From contig NZ_CABJFS010000009.1 in the NCBI RefSeq assembly GCF_902364945.1, positions 32,306 to 96,305 on the forward strand: a stretch of 64,000 nucleotides of DNA. The letters are read 5' to 3'. The notes under the pieces are model-generated. The model worked only from the letters and a program-made list of their open reading frames with translations, did no database searches and was not told where the DNA came from. Made by a program: the position numbers and the translations under genes. This DNA comes from Collinsella aerofaciens. GTDB taxonomy: Bacteria > Actinomycetota > Coriobacteriia > Coriobacteriales > Coriobacteriaceae. Shown here piece by piece: positions 34,117 to 43,286 of the stretch (the first letter of the stretch is position 1; every line of letters starts with the position of its first letter).

Positions 34117-34740
34117 CTACCGAATGAAGTTGGTGCGCTCGCGATCGGCTTCGGGGGCTTCGATGCCGGCAGCCTGTCCTGCCTCGATACAATGCAGGAG
34201 CCAAGCCATGTTCTTGCCGATGTTGCGCATGGTGGCCAGGCCCTCGGCGTCCTGGGCGGCCTCGCCCGGCATGGCACCAAAGACGTTGTTCCAGTATGTG
34301 GAGGCCACCACGGGCATCTGGTTGATAGTGAAGTATTTGTTGAGTACATCGAAGGTGGTCGACGTGCCGCCGCGACGGGCGACGGCGACCGCGGCACCCG
34401 GCTTGTGCACAAAGGCCTTGCTGCCAGCATAGAATGCGCGGTCGAGAGCCGAGAGGATGCGTCCGCTGGGATGCGCATAGTAGACGGGGGAGCCAAAGAC
34501 AAAACCGTCTGCCTGCTCGGCGGCAGCGATGAGCTCGTTCACCACGTCGTCGTCAAAGGTGCAGCGACCGCCAAGCTTGCCGCACTGACCGCAGCCGATG
34601 CAGTCGCGGATGGGCTTGGCGCCCAGTTGGAATACCTCGCTGTCGATGCCCTCGGCTTTAAGTTGCTCGGCGACTTCGGCGAGCGCGCGAGCGGTGTTGC
34701 CGTTTGCCTTGGGGCTGCCATTGACCAAAAGAACCTTCAT
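34117..34740 (-). CDS. flavodoxin-fold NAD(P)H-dependent oxidoreductase
   Basis: FMN-dependent reductase of 207 residues. The FMN phosphate loop is NGSPKANGNTARAL at residues 7-20. CIGCGQCGKLGGRC is the Cys-rich segment seen in iron-sulfur-flavoprotein-like members, although the spacing does not clearly form a cluster site. GSPVYYAHPSG and RRGGTSTTFDVLNKYF are family blocks. GAGGGAG precedes the ATG and a GATAAT -10 lies at about 34778. It is cotranscribed with the ArsC-like gene (12-base gap). Confidence 0.87.
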   Translation of the reverse strand: MKVLLVNGSPKANGNTARALAEVAEQLKAEGIDSEVFQLGAKPIRDCIGCGQCGKLGGRCTFDDDVVNELIAAAEQADGFVFGSPVYYAHPSGRILSALDRAFYAGSKAFVHKPGAAVAVARRGGTSTTFDVLNKYFTINQMPVVASTYWNNVFGAMPGEAAQDAEGLATMRNIGKNMAWLLHCIEAGQAAGIEAPEADRERTNFIR

Positions 34741-34843
34741 CACAAACTCCCTCTGCTGTCGGTGACTTCTGCAGAGGATTATCGCACGAGCGGGCAGATG
34801 GCGTGGGGCACGATGCCGGCCCCGAGGGCCCACGGCAGGCACG

Positions 34844-35029
34844 CTCACCAGGTACGAGCGGGATACGGTCCAGAGGATGTTGGAGTGCGGGGCCTCGTGC
34901 GAGCAGATTGTAAGGGGTCTGGGCGGGTCGCCCTCGATGGCGAGCTTTGAGGCCTTGGAAGGCGGGCTGCTGCGGCGGCTATGGTTTATACTAAGGCGGT
35001 TGCTATCGAGTAATTCATACTTGGTTTGA
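34844..35029 (+). pseudogene. N-terminal remnant of an IS30-type transposase
   Basis: The frame LTRYERDTVQRMLECGAS followed by CEQIVRGLGGSPSMAS resembles the HTH_38 start of IS30-family transposases (L-T-x-x-E-R, S-x-x-x-I-A-R-x-L-G-R-S-P-S). It then loses similarity and runs to TGA at 35027. No start codon context or catalytic DDE domain remains. It marks the left edge of an AT-richer stretch. Confidence 0.5.
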
Positions 35030-35074
35030 TTCGATTGTGAATGCGTAACTAGGATGGAAAGCAAAGGAAACTCT

Positions 35075-35395
35075 ATGGAAACAGAGGATGCTGTTTGCTT
35101 GATGACTTCGATTGCCTTGATTGTCCTTTCAATCCAATACCGAAGAGGAAGATGGCTCTGCTCAATTGCTGGATATGATGTCACAAAAAGGGAGAGCGAG
35201 ATTGATATACGCCCTTACGCAAAGCTGATTTCTTCTGTGACGTTATGGATGGGGCTGCTGTTTTTCTTGTGGGCGGTAGAGGACTGGGTACGCGATTGGA
35301 ATACCAGCGTTTTTGAAGTTTTGGTTCTACTTCTGTTCAGCTTGGCCTCTTTGTCGTTCGTGCGGCTCGTTAGGTTTGTGTTTATGAGGCGGTAG
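35075..35395 (+). CDS. small membrane protein, DUF3784-like
   Basis: A 106-residue protein with an N-terminal hydrophobic helix (VCLMTSIALIVLSIQY), the DUF3784-type loop RGRWLCSIAGYDVTKRESE, and two further helices (VTLWMGLLFFLWAV; VLVLLLFSLASLSFVRLV). The internal G-Y-x-T-x-K-E-x-E segment is the main support. AAAGGAAA precedes ATG 35075; ATG 35054 is weaker. Base composition is clearly AT-richer than the flanks, and an IS30 remnant precedes it, so it may be horizontally acquired. Confidence 0.6.
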   Translation: METEDAVCLMTSIALIVLSIQYRRGRWLCSIAGYDVTKRESEIDIRPYAKLISSVTLWMGLLFFLWAVEDWVRDWNTSVFEVLVLLLFSLASLSFVRLVRFVFMRR

Positions 35396-35679
35396 CCAGC
35401 GGAAGTGGCTGGACGACAAAATGGACCAATGCAGCCAATTGTCAATAGAATTTGATAGGCTTGGCTTAACAGATTTACTCGAGGGCATATCCGTGGCGAG
35501 GGATAGGTTCTATCTTGTTGAGCACTTATTTGCATCAGGCAAAGTAAACCAAGAGTATCGAAACGGTGCCCCCGGGCCCCGGGAGGGACTGCGGGGACGT
35601 TCGGCTAACTGCGGGTACGACCTATTTGCCCAATGTGTTCGGTTGAGATCGGAAATTAACCATCATGCGCCCCATAACG
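35396..35679. other. gene-poor AT-rich stretch with GGGAC box
   Basis: No convincing gene. A frame from 35421 begins MDQCSQLSIEFDRLGLTDLL and looks protein-like for about 50 codons, but it lacks a Shine-Dalgarno site. It then runs into a GC-rich CCCGGGCCCCGGG palindrome and a GCGGGGACGTTCGG box like those in the intergenic repeats. It may be the truncated start of a lost gene. Confidence 0.3.
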
Positions 35680-37209
35680 CTAGTCCAGCTTGGTGCCCGG
35701 TACTTGTGGTGCCTCTTCAAGTAGCGCTTTGAGCTCGTTCAAAATGGAAACGGGCTGTCGGTCGACGGCGTCCAGATGAAGTGTGGCCACACGAATGGGC
35801 GGCTGATATTCAAATGAGCCAAAGAGTACGGGCGACCCCAAGAACCGCTCGATTTCTTCTGCGATCGCATCGGTCTCTTCGGGATCAAGGTCATCGAAAA
35901 GCGCCACGAACATCGGTCCGGTCGAGCGGAACAGACGGCCCTTGCCGCGCGAACAGTCCATGAGGCAGGCGGCACTTTCTGCCAAAACGCGGTCGCCCGC
36001 ATCAAAGCCAAAGCGGGCATTGACCTTGGCGATGTCGTCGATTTTGATGGCGACCAGGCCTGCCTTGCGCGCCACGCGACGCATTTCGCCAATGGCGTTG
36101 ACCAGGGCGTGGATATCGCCCAGGCCGGTCACGGAATCGGTCGTATCCGCCAAGCTTCGGTTGATGATAATGCCCACATACATGTTGGGCTCGGTTTCGG
36201 TGCTATCCAAGCGGTAGCCCGTACACTCGCACAGCGCATATTTACCAGCGGTATTCATGACGCGATACTGCATGTAATGGAAGTGCCACGCGCCGTTTAC
36301 CACCATATCGAGCTCGCTGCGCACGTTGTCGCGGTCCTCGGGGTGAACGCGGGCGAGCCACATATCGAGCGAGTTATAGGGATGCTGGGAGGGCAGGTCA
36401 AAATCGCGCACGGCATTAATCGACCATTGCGATTCGCCGGTATCGAGGTTAAGGATAAACGGATAGCGCGTCTCGGAGCTCATGGAGATCGCTTGGAACA
36501 CCCGGTCGTTGCAGGGAGGCTGATCGGCGATTGGGCGCATGGATGCGTCGTTTTCCTTCGGCTGCTGCACACGGTGCATGAGCTTGTAGCGATACATTTT
36601 GCGGTCGGCGTCCATGGTCATCTGGCGACGCGTATCGCCAGCGAGTGGGTCGACGCGCGAGCAGCCAAAGCTAAAGCTAGCGATCATGGGCGCTTTGCCG
36701 CCCGATGTTGCCTCGATAAGGTTGGTGCGCGTCCGCTCCAGGCGCTGCTCGAGTTCGGCTTCATCTGTCGTGGGGGATACGAGTACAAATTCGTCTCCAC
36801 CGATACGGAACAGCAGGTCATTGGGTTCCATTGTCTCGGTGAGTGCACGGCAGATGCTCAGGATGTAGCGATTGCCCTCGGTGTGGCCAAACGTATCGTT
36901 GCAATGCTTAAGGCGATCGATATCGATATAGGCGCAGGTGAAGGGGGTGCCTTTGTGCCAAAGCAGCTCGGCATAACGGTGGAGTCCAGCACGGTTGCCA
37001 AGATTGGTGAGCGAATCGATATAGGCGCCGCGCTCAAGCAGCTCGCGTTCTTGCTGCAGGATGGCAAATGTCTTCTGTAGCTGCTCGCCGATGGCGCACA
37101 GCTCCGTGGGCAGCGCGGCAACATCGAGCTCGGCGGTCGAGACCCCGTTCGCAAGTCGCTGAAGATAAGCAATGATCGATTGCTCGCCCAGGCGATACGA
37201 CTCGTTCAT
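35680..37209 (-). CDS. GGDEF-PAS-degenerate GGDEF signalling protein
   Basis: Cytoplasmic protein of 509 residues without membrane helices. An N-terminal coiled region is followed by a GGDEF domain with LTNLGNRAGL, DIDRLKHCNDTFGH and an intact active site RIGGDEF near residue 145, so it should make cyclic di-GMP. A PAS-like domain follows (LNLDTGESQWSINAVRDF ... WLARVHPEDRDNV). A third region resembles GGDEF (AKVNARFGFDAGDRVLAES) but lacks the signature. AGGAGG precedes ATG 37209. It is a paralogue of the larger protein upstream and may be cotranscribed with it. Confidence 0.82.
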   Translation of the reverse strand: MNESYRLGEQSIIAYLQRLANGVSTAELDVAALPTELCAIGEQLQKTFAILQQERELLERGAYIDSLTNLGNRAGLHRYAELLWHKGTPFTCAYIDIDRLKHCNDTFGHTEGNRYILSICRALTETMEPNDLLFRIGGDEFVLVSPTTDEAELEQRLERTRTNLIEATSGGKAPMIASFSFGCSRVDPLAGDTRRQMTMDADRKMYRYKLMHRVQQPKENDASMRPIADQPPCNDRVFQAISMSSETRYPFILNLDTGESQWSINAVRDFDLPSQHPYNSLDMWLARVHPEDRDNVRSELDMVVNGAWHFHYMQYRVMNTAGKYALCECTGYRLDSTETEPNMYVGIIINRSLADTTDSVTGLGDIHALVNAIGEMRRVARKAGLVAIKIDDIAKVNARFGFDAGDRVLAESAACLMDCSRGKGRLFRSTGPMFVALFDDLDPEETDAIAEEIERFLGSPVLFGSFEYQPPIRVATLHLDAVDRQPVSILNELKALLEEAPQVPGTKLD

Positions 37210-37335
37210 GATGGATAACCTCCTTGGGCACAACAGTGGTTTGCATCATATCCCCAATTCGGTTTGGATTGGGGGCATAAGTTAGCCAATGGGGACAAGC
37301 GCCCCTTCGGCGGTATCGTTTTGCGCGCGAGCGTA

Positions 37336-38082
37336 TCAGTTTTTGTTACCGCCATCGAGCAATGCCTCAAAATCCTTTGCCTGCATGGGGCGGTAGTAGA
37401 GGAAGCCCTGAGCGTAGTGGGCACCCATTTGGAGCAGCATGTTCGCCTGCTCGTTTGTCTCGACGCCTTCGATTACAACGGGCAGATGGAGCGATTGCGC
37501 CATCTCGAGCATTGATGAAACGATTTGCGCGCTACGGCTTTGATCGCGGTCGGTGGGCACAAACGTGCGATCAAGCTTGATGACGTCGACGTTGACGTTC
37601 TTGAGCATCGCGAGCGTAGACTGGCCGGTGCCAAAATCGTCCATGTAGGTCGAGAAACCGCGAGTGTGTAGGTCGGCCGTCAGCTTATCCACGGCCTCGG
37701 ACTCTCCCGTATAAGCCGTCTCGGTGATCTCAATGCGCATGAGCTCGGGCGGTAGGTTGTATTGGGCGGCAAGCGCCCCCATATGCTCGGCGACGTCGCA
37801 GGCAAGGATATCCACGCGCGACACATTGAGCGAGATCGGAACTACGCGCAGCCCTCGATCGATGCACTCACGCAGCCACGAGGCGACGCCCTGCCAAACA
37901 TATTTGTCGAGCGTCACCACAAAACCGCTTTCCTCGAGAGCGGGGATAAAGGTGGTAGGTGAAATGAGGGAGCCATCCTTGTCAATCCAGCGTGTGAGCG
38001 CCTCGGCGCCAACGATCTCGCCGGTTTCCATGTCGACCTGGGGCTGCAAGTAGTAGGTAATGCGGCCGTTTGAGAGCGCATA
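37336..38082 (-). pseudogene. EAL domain cut off from its GGDEF protein by TAG
   Basis: This 248-residue frame continues the upstream GGDEF protein in the same phase directly after TAG 38083-38085. Its first residues (YALSNGRITYYLQPQVD) are the linker and start of an EAL phosphodiesterase. Catalytic motifs are all present: AEALTRW, NVSR, EITET, DDFGTG, KLDRTF, EGVET and QGFLYYRP. No ribosome site or ATG exists at its head; the first possible start, TTG at 38049, has no Shine-Dalgarno. It is therefore expressed only by stop-codon readthrough, or not at all. Confidence 0.75.
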
Positions 38083-40053
38083 CTAGAATTCGGTCAGCGT
38101 GCGGTGGAACGCGATTTCGTGTTCGTATTCCTCGGGGCGGAAAATGGCAATGCGCTCCTTAAAGTCGTTTTTTGCGCGCCGATTGGTAAACATGGCCTTG
38201 GCCTGCGCATCGATGGTGATTTCCTCGTTGGAGTCGATGGGGTAGACGCCCATGGACGGCCAGAAGCCCACGCCGTCATCATGCTTGGCCACGGCCTGGC
38301 GAATGCGGCTATAGATCTGATGGACGGTGTCGTGTTCAAAGGGGATGAGTACGCAAAAATCGTCTTGGCCCCAGTACCCTGCGACGCCCATGGCGGCATT
38401 CTCGATGTCCTTGAGAACCGTGCCCACATCGGCGAGTACGCGGTCGCCCTCGGCCTGTCCGTGCCATTCGTTGAACAGTCGCATGTGCCCCATATCGACG
38501 GTGGCGATACACCAGGCGCCGTTGCGCCTTGTCTCGAGAAATTCGTTGGCGCGGCGCATAAACTCGCTGGGTCGATAGAGACCCGTGAGCGGATCGATGC
38601 GTTCGGCGATGGCGCTTTTGCGCTCCACCTCGGGTATGGGGAGGCTGTCGTTGGGAACAAGCCCGCCGGCCGTGCGAATGCGACGGTCGAGTTCGCCTAA
38701 AACGGCGGCCGTTTGATTGGTCAGGTGCTCGTAAAAGGCCGGAACGACAAGACAGACGGGGGTAATAGTGTCGCCCGCGATTCGAACGGGAGCGAAAACG
38801 GCCTCTTTGAGATGTTGGATCAGTTGCTCGAATGCTTCGTGATCCAAATTGTTGCTAAGCACGACGAACTGGGCGTTGCGTGAACGGAAGACGCGACTCC
38901 TGCCGCGAGTAATCGACAGCATGCGGCCTGCGTATTCGGCGAGCATGTTGTCGACGGCCTCGGCCCCGTAGAGCTCGTTGAGCTTTGCCGTGCCGCGAAC
39001 GCGCACTGCTATAAGCCCCGTCTCGCAACGGTCGCGACGGCAGGCATCGATAGCGTTGATCAGCGTGCGCTGTGTTCCGAGACCCGTGGCGGCGTCGACG
39101 GTCTCGGCAAGCGAGTGGTTGACGAGCTCGCCGACATAGAGCGAGGGGACATTTCCGTCGCCGTCGATACGAAACCCGCGAGCACGGCCGAGGATGTAAT
39201 CGCCGGCGGCATTGCGCACGCGGTACTGCATGACGTGACGATGTTTGGAGCCGTCATAGATTTGGTCGATGTCGTTGGTATAGGCCTCAAGGTCATCGGG
39301 ATGGACACGCGTTTTCCAGTAATCGTGGCAGTTGTCTATATGCTCCGAAGGAAGACCAAGATCGCGCAAGGCGCCTTGTGACCAAAGGGTTCGATGTTTG
39401 TCCAAGTTCTCGATAAAGAAATATCGGCCTTCGTTGAGCATCGAAAGGGCGTCGAAAATGCGATCGCTTATTTCGAAGTCGTCGGTGTTTGCTTGTGCGA
39501 TATTGCGTTGATCAAGGTGCACGGCATGACGTAGCTTGTAGTCGTACATGCGATGATCGGCATCGTTCGTCAAGCGATTGGGGGCTTCGCCCAGGGCGGG
39601 GTCGGCGTGTGCCACTCCGTAGCTAAACGAGTGAGGCATCTTGGAAGCGTTGTTTTCGAGCAGTACCGTTCGGCAGTGTTCCAGACGTTCGGCAAGGTCG
39701 TCCTCGGTCGCAATCGTAGATAGGATGGCGAACTCGTCGCCCCCCAGACGAAATGCCGCCTCGTCCACCTTCATATACAGTTTGAGATAGAGGCTCACCT
39801 GCAAGATATAGCGGTTGCCCTCGTCATGTCCAAAGATGTCGTTGCAGTGCTTAAGGTTATCGATGTCGATAAACGCCATGGTCACGGGCAGTTCCTGCTC
39901 CCAGAGTTCCTCTAAGGAACGGGTAAAGCCGCCGCGGTTGCCAAGTCCGGTGAGCTCGTCGGTAAAGGCGGTCCTGATCAGATCGTCCTGACGCTCCAGA
40001 AGGTCACGGATGGTCTTTTCGAGCGTTTCGGTATTATTGCTGGCGTTATCCAT
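38083..40053 (-). CDS. GGDEF-PAS-GGDEF-GGDEF protein ending at an in-frame TAG
   Basis: About 656 residues in order: coiled start; active GGDEF (LTGLGNRGGF, DIDNLKHCNDIFGH, RLGGDEF); PAS-like domain (WKTRVHPDDLEAYTND); degenerate GGDEF (LNELYGAEAVDNMLAEY); and another degenerate GGDEF (LTGLYRPSEFMRR, with WGQDDF at the signature). It ends HRTLTEF followed by TAG, beyond which the same frame encodes an intact EAL domain. It is therefore the front part of a former bifunctional cyclic-di-GMP protein. Start is uncertain: ATG 40053 fits the paralogue; ATG 40110 is the alternative. Neither has a strong SD. The 319 bases to the patatin gene hold divergent promoters, including an ACTACTGAGTAGT palindrome. 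Confidence 0.8.
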   Translation of the reverse strand: MDNASNNTETLEKTIRDLLERQDDLIRTAFTDELTGLGNRGGFTRSLEELWEQELPVTMAFIDIDNLKHCNDIFGHDEGNRYILQVSLYLKLYMKVDEAAFRLGGDEFAILSTIATEDDLAERLEHCRTVLLENNASKMPHSFSYGVAHADPALGEAPNRLTNDADHRMYDYKLRHAVHLDQRNIAQANTDDFEISDRIFDALSMLNEGRYFFIENLDKHRTLWSQGALRDLGLPSEHIDNCHDYWKTRVHPDDLEAYTNDIDQIYDGSKHRHVMQYRVRNAAGDYILGRARGFRIDGDGNVPSLYVGELVNHSLAETVDAATGLGTQRTLINAIDACRRDRCETGLIAVRVRGTAKLNELYGAEAVDNMLAEYAGRMLSITRGRSRVFRSRNAQFVVLSNNLDHEAFEQLIQHLKEAVFAPVRIAGDTITPVCLVVPAFYEHLTNQTAAVLGELDRRIRTAGGLVPNDSLPIPEVERKSAIAERIDPLTGLYRPSEFMRRANEFLETRRNGAWCIATVDMGHMRLFNEWHGQAEGDRVLADVGTVLKDIENAAMGVAGYWGQDDFCVLIPFEHDTVHQIYSRIRQAVAKHDDGVGFWPSMGVYPIDSNEEITIDAQAKAMFTNRRAKNDFKERIAIFRPEEYEHEIAFHRTLTEF

Positions 40054-40372
40054 ACTGTAAGCGGCTTTCTGAGGTCGGGGCGGATTGCGTCGGGCGAGCT
40101 CGTTGTGCACATGCGTTGCTGCTCAACGCCTTGCGTGTTTCCAAGCCCCCGCCTTGCTGCGTCGTTGGGTTTATTTGTCGGTTCGTGCTCTCGGCTGATA
40201 ACTACTGAGTAGTATAAACAAGTGTATGGAATTATGTAGGGGTGCCCATGTTGCGGGCGGCCATTATTCGCCAAACGGTAACGCGACGATGTTCGATGAA
40301 AATGCGACTGAGACGATATTTGTTGATGGGTATACTTGTTCCGTTTTAAAACGCAGGAACGGAGATGGTCGC

Positions 40373-41242
40373 ATGGCACAGTCAAATATGACGCGCACGG
40401 TGGGGCTGGCGCTCGAGGGAGGCGGCTACCGCGGTATGTATACGGCGGGCGTGCTCGACGTTTGGATGGAGCACGGTTTGACCTGCGACCATATGGTGGG
40501 CGTCTCGGCGGGCGCGGCATTTGGCTACAACTTTAAATCGCGCCAGATCGGCCGCGCCATTCGCTATAACAAGGCCTATTGCGCCGACAAACGCTATGCG
40601 AGCGTGACCAGCTGGCTGCGAACCGGCGATATGTTCAATGCCGATTTTGCCTATCACGAGGTGCCCATCGAGCGCGATCCCATCGACCTGGAGGCGTATC
40701 GCGCCTGCCCCATGCGGTTTACGTGCGTGTGCACCGATATCGAGACGGGCAAGGCCGTCTACCACGACCTGCCCTATGGCGACGAGCGGGATATCGAGTG
40801 GATCCGGGCATCGTCGGCGATTCCTGTGGCGACGCGTCCCGTTGCTATTGACGGGCATAAGTATCTGGATGGTGGCGTGGCTGATTCTATTCCCAGCGCA
40901 TGGCTGTTTGCGCAGGGGTATGACCGCAATATCGTGGTACTCACGCAGCCGGCGGGCTTTGTGAAGCAGCCCAACAGCGTGATGCCCATGCTGCGGCGCG
41001 TGTTCCGTCACTATCCGGAGTTTGTTGCAGCGCTTGAGCATCGGCATGAGGTCTACAATGCCACGCTCGATGACCTGGCACGTCGAGAGGCTGCCGGGGA
41101 AATCTTTGTGGTGCGGCCGAGCGAATCGGTGAAGGTGCCGTCGCTGTGCCGCGAACCGGATGAGCTCGAGCGCATCTACCAGGTCGGCCGCCACGATGCA
41201 GAGGCGACTTTGCCGGCGTTGGAAGCGTATCTGGCGGGGTAA
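40373..41242 (+). CDS. patatin-like phospholipase
   Basis: Serine lipid acyl hydrolase of 289 residues. The oxyanion loop is LEGGGYRGMYTAGVL near residue 17, the nucleophile elbow is GVSAG near 44, and the catalytic Asp is in DGGVADS near 164. The Ser-Asp dyad is complete. This cytoplasmic YjjU/RssA-like group acts on phospholipids or lysophospholipids. The start at 40373 has GGAGATGG upstream, and a TATACT hexamer at 40331-40336 may be the -10 box. Confidence 0.9.
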   Translation: MAQSNMTRTVGLALEGGGYRGMYTAGVLDVWMEHGLTCDHMVGVSAGAAFGYNFKSRQIGRAIRYNKAYCADKRYASVTSWLRTGDMFNADFAYHEVPIERDPIDLEAYRACPMRFTCVCTDIETGKAVYHDLPYGDERDIEWIRASSAIPVATRPVAIDGHKYLDGGVADSIPSAWLFAQGYDRNIVVLTQPAGFVKQPNSVMPMLRRVFRHYPEFVAALEHRHEVYNATLDDLARREAAGEIFVVRPSESVKVPSLCREPDELERIYQVGRHDAEATLPALEAYLAG

Positions 41243-41253
41243 GGGTCGCATAC

Positions 41254-41299
41254 GGAAAGCGCATCCCGGAATGGAGGCCCAAACTGGGATGCGCTTTCC
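41254..41299. repeat. 14-bp inverted repeat after patatin gene
   Basis: GGAAAGCGCATCCC and its exact inverse (41286-41299) flank an 18-base loop in the convergent gap between the patatin and thiE genes. No T-run follows. Confidence 0.6.
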
Positions 41300-41343
41300 A
41301 TTGCTGAAGATATGAGGCTGCGAATCAGCTGTTCGGCCTATGC

Positions 41344-42039
41344 CTATGCCTGCTGCCAGGTGTCGACAAGCTCCTTGGCCGCGGCGTAGGGATCGTCGGC
41401 GCTGCAGACGGCGCTCACCACAAAGAAGCCGTCGACGCCGGTTGCCTTAAGCTGCGGCAAGTCGGCCGTCTTAACGCCGCCGCCCACCACGATGGGCACG
41501 GGGCTTGCCGCGTGGAGTGCGGCCAGGTCCTCAAAGCTCTTGGTGATGATGGAGCCATCGGCTGCGCGTCCGCAGTCGCGCTTGGTCTCGGTCTCGTGGA
41601 GCGGGCCGATGCCCAGGTAGTCGACCAGACTCATGTCGGCGGTCTTGACGTACTCGAGCATTTCCTCGCAACGGGCCGAAAGGCCCACGATGGCGTCGGG
41701 GCCCAGCAGCTTGCGACAGACCTCGACGGGAATATCGCTCTGGCCCACGTGCACGCCGTCGACCGCAATGCCCTGCTCGCGTGCGGCGAGTACGCAGTCA
41801 AGGCGGTCATCGATCAGCAAGGCGACCTGACCGGTCTTGCCGGCCTGTGCGATTGCCTGCGCGGCGTCGCCGGTCAGCGCAATGATCTCGCGGGCGCTTG
41901 CCACCTTGGAGCGCACCTGAATGCAGGTAAAGCCGGCGTCGAGCGCCTGGGCCACCACATCGCCCACGGGGCGTCCGAGGGTGTTTTCGGGGCCGAGCAC
42001 CAGATAGGCCGAGATATCAAGGTTGTCGCGGATGCTCAT
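41344..42039 (-). CDS. thiE: thiamine-phosphate synthase
   Basis: TIM-barrel enzyme of 231 residues joining HMP-PP and thiazole phosphate into thiamine phosphate. Blocks are CIQVRSK, LLIDDRLD, GVHVGQSDIP, LGIGPLHETETKRD (pyrophosphate loop) and VVGGGVKTADL. Its ATG overlaps the stop of the thiamine-binding gene by 4 bases. It is the last gene of the riboswitch-controlled operon. Confidence 0.95.
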   Translation of the reverse strand: MSIRDNLDISAYLVLGPENTLGRPVGDVVAQALDAGFTCIQVRSKVASAREIIALTGDAAQAIAQAGKTGQVALLIDDRLDCVLAAREQGIAVDGVHVGQSDIPVEVCRKLLGPDAIVGLSARCEEMLEYVKTADMSLVDYLGIGPLHETETKRDCGRAADGSIITKSFEDLAALHAASPVPIVVGGGVKTADLPQLKATGVDGFFVVSAVCSADDPYAAAKELVDTWQQA

Positions 42040-42377
42040 CGTGCTTCCTCCTGCTTTTTGATCTGCGCTTCCATGCGCTCGAGTTTGCCGGTCATGGTGT
42101 CGGTAAATCCAGGTCGAATATCGGCTTTGAGCACGACTTCGGTTCGGATGCCCTTGTTCGCTAACACAAAGGTCGCGTCGCGCACGACCTGCATGACCTC
42201 GTCCCAGTCGCCCTCGATCTCGGTGAACATCGAGGTGGTGCGGTTGGGAAGGCCGCTCTCGCGAATGACGCGCACGACCTCGGCGACCTCGGCGGACAGT
42301 TCATCGCCGGTGCCGCACGGGGCGATGGCCACAGCGACGAGCGTGTTCATGCCGGCATTGGTTGCGGGCTCGGACAT
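42036..42377 (-). CDS. thiamine-binding YqgV/MTH1187-family protein
   Basis: Ferredoxin-like protein of 113 residues (VAVAIAPCGTGDELSAEVAEVVRVI ... TEIEGDWDEVMQVVRDAT). This DUF77/YkoF-related family binds thiamine or its HMP part. Its position between thiM and thiE under a TPP riboswitch supports that. AGGAGG precedes ATG 42377, which lies 3 bases after the thiM stop; ATG 42350 is an alternative without an SD. Confidence 0.85.
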   Translation of the reverse strand: MSEPATNAGMNTLVAVAIAPCGTGDELSAEVAEVVRVIRESGLPNRTTSMFTEIEGDWDEVMQVVRDATFVLANKGIRTEVVLKADIRPGFTDTMTGKLERMEAQIKKQEEAR

Positions 42378-42380
42378 GGC

Positions 42381-43220
42381 TTATGCCTCCTCGAGCTCGA
42401 GTTGGTTATCGGCGATGTCTTGGGCGGTTGCGCGGTAGAGCTCGTCGATAAAGGCGACCTTAAAGCTTGCCGGGGCATCGGCGACGGCGGCGGCACGCGT
42501 GCCGGCGACGTTGTAGACGGCGGTACCGCAGACGGCTGCCGTAAACGGATCGGCAGCGCAGGCGTACACGGCCAGCACGCCGCCCTGCGAGCAACCGCAG
42601 CCGGTAATCTTGGACATGAGCGGGCTGCCGCCGTGGGATTTGGCCACGGTCGTGCCGTCGGTAATCAGGTCGACTTCGCCCGAGACCACAACGGCGCCGC
42701 CGGTGTAGCGAGCGAGCGCCACGGCGGCATCGCGGGCGGCGTCGACCGTGTCGGTGGTATCGACACCACGTACGCGGCTCAGATCGGCCGACTCGCCCTC
42801 AAGACCCCACAGGCCGGAGAGTGCGATGATCTCGGAGGCGTTGCCGCGTACGATGGCGGGCTTGTACTGCTTGAGCTCGTTTACCAGCTGGGTGCGCAGG
42901 CTACCGATGCCCAGACCCACCGGATCGAGCACCCAGGGCTTGCCGGCGTCGTGTGCCGCCTTGGCCGCGCGGGGAATCGTCTGCTCGTAGATGGGGAAGA
43001 GCGTGCCCATGTTGAGATAGATGGCGGCGCCGCCGGCAACGAGCGCCTCGCCCTCGTCGGGCAGATAGACCATGGCGGCCGAACCGCCCACGGCGAGCTG
43101 CGCGTTGGCGACAAAGTCGATCGTCACCGTGTTGGTGATGGAGCCGGCCATCGGATTGGTGGCTCGAATCTCCTCTACGGCCTTGACCATATGTTGCTTA
43201 AGCTGTTCCGAATCAATCAC
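42381..43220 (-). CDS. thiM: hydroxyethylthiazole kinase
   Basis: Ribokinase-like salvage enzyme of 279 residues that phosphorylates the thiazole moiety of thiamine. Blocks are TNTVTIDFVANAQLAVGGS near the substrate site, VLDPVGLG, RGNASEI, and the anion hole with catalytic Cys GCGCSQGG. The start is GTG 43220 with AAGGAGG 8 bases upstream; the only nearby ATG is out of frame. First gene of the thi operon. No thiC or thiD is in the window, so salvage may dominate. Confidence 0.94.
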   Translation of the reverse strand: MIDSEQLKQHMVKAVEEIRATNPMAGSITNTVTIDFVANAQLAVGGSAAMVYLPDEGEALVAGGAAIYLNMGTLFPIYEQTIPRAAKAAHDAGKPWVLDPVGLGIGSLRTQLVNELKQYKPAIVRGNASEIIALSGLWGLEGESADLSRVRGVDTTDTVDAARDAAVALARYTGGAVVVSGEVDLITDGTTVAKSHGGSPLMSKITGCGCSQGGVLAVYACAADPFTAAVCGTAVYNVAGTRAAAVADAPASFKVAFIDELYRATAQDIADNQLELEEA

Positions 43221-43239
43221 TGCACATGCCTCCTTGGCA

Positions 43240-43273
43240 TAGAAAAGGGGCGCTGTGCATAGACAGCGCCCCT
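43240..43273 (-). terminator. riboswitch-linked terminator
   Basis: AGGGGCGCTGT (43246-43256) and its inverse (43263-43273) form an 11-bp stem followed on the minus strand by TTTT. It stands between the TPP aptamer and thiM and fits transcriptional control. Confidence 0.85.
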
Positions 43274-43286
43274 GTAAAGGCGGCAT

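Noticed and set aside
35421..35732. 103-codon frame after the DUF3784-like gene
   Set aside because: No RBS; the second half crosses a GC-rich palindrome and enters the end of the GGDEF gene on the other strand.
41254..41299. Terminator of the patatin gene
   Set aside because: The stem is strong but no T-run follows on either strand, so it is kept as a repeat only.
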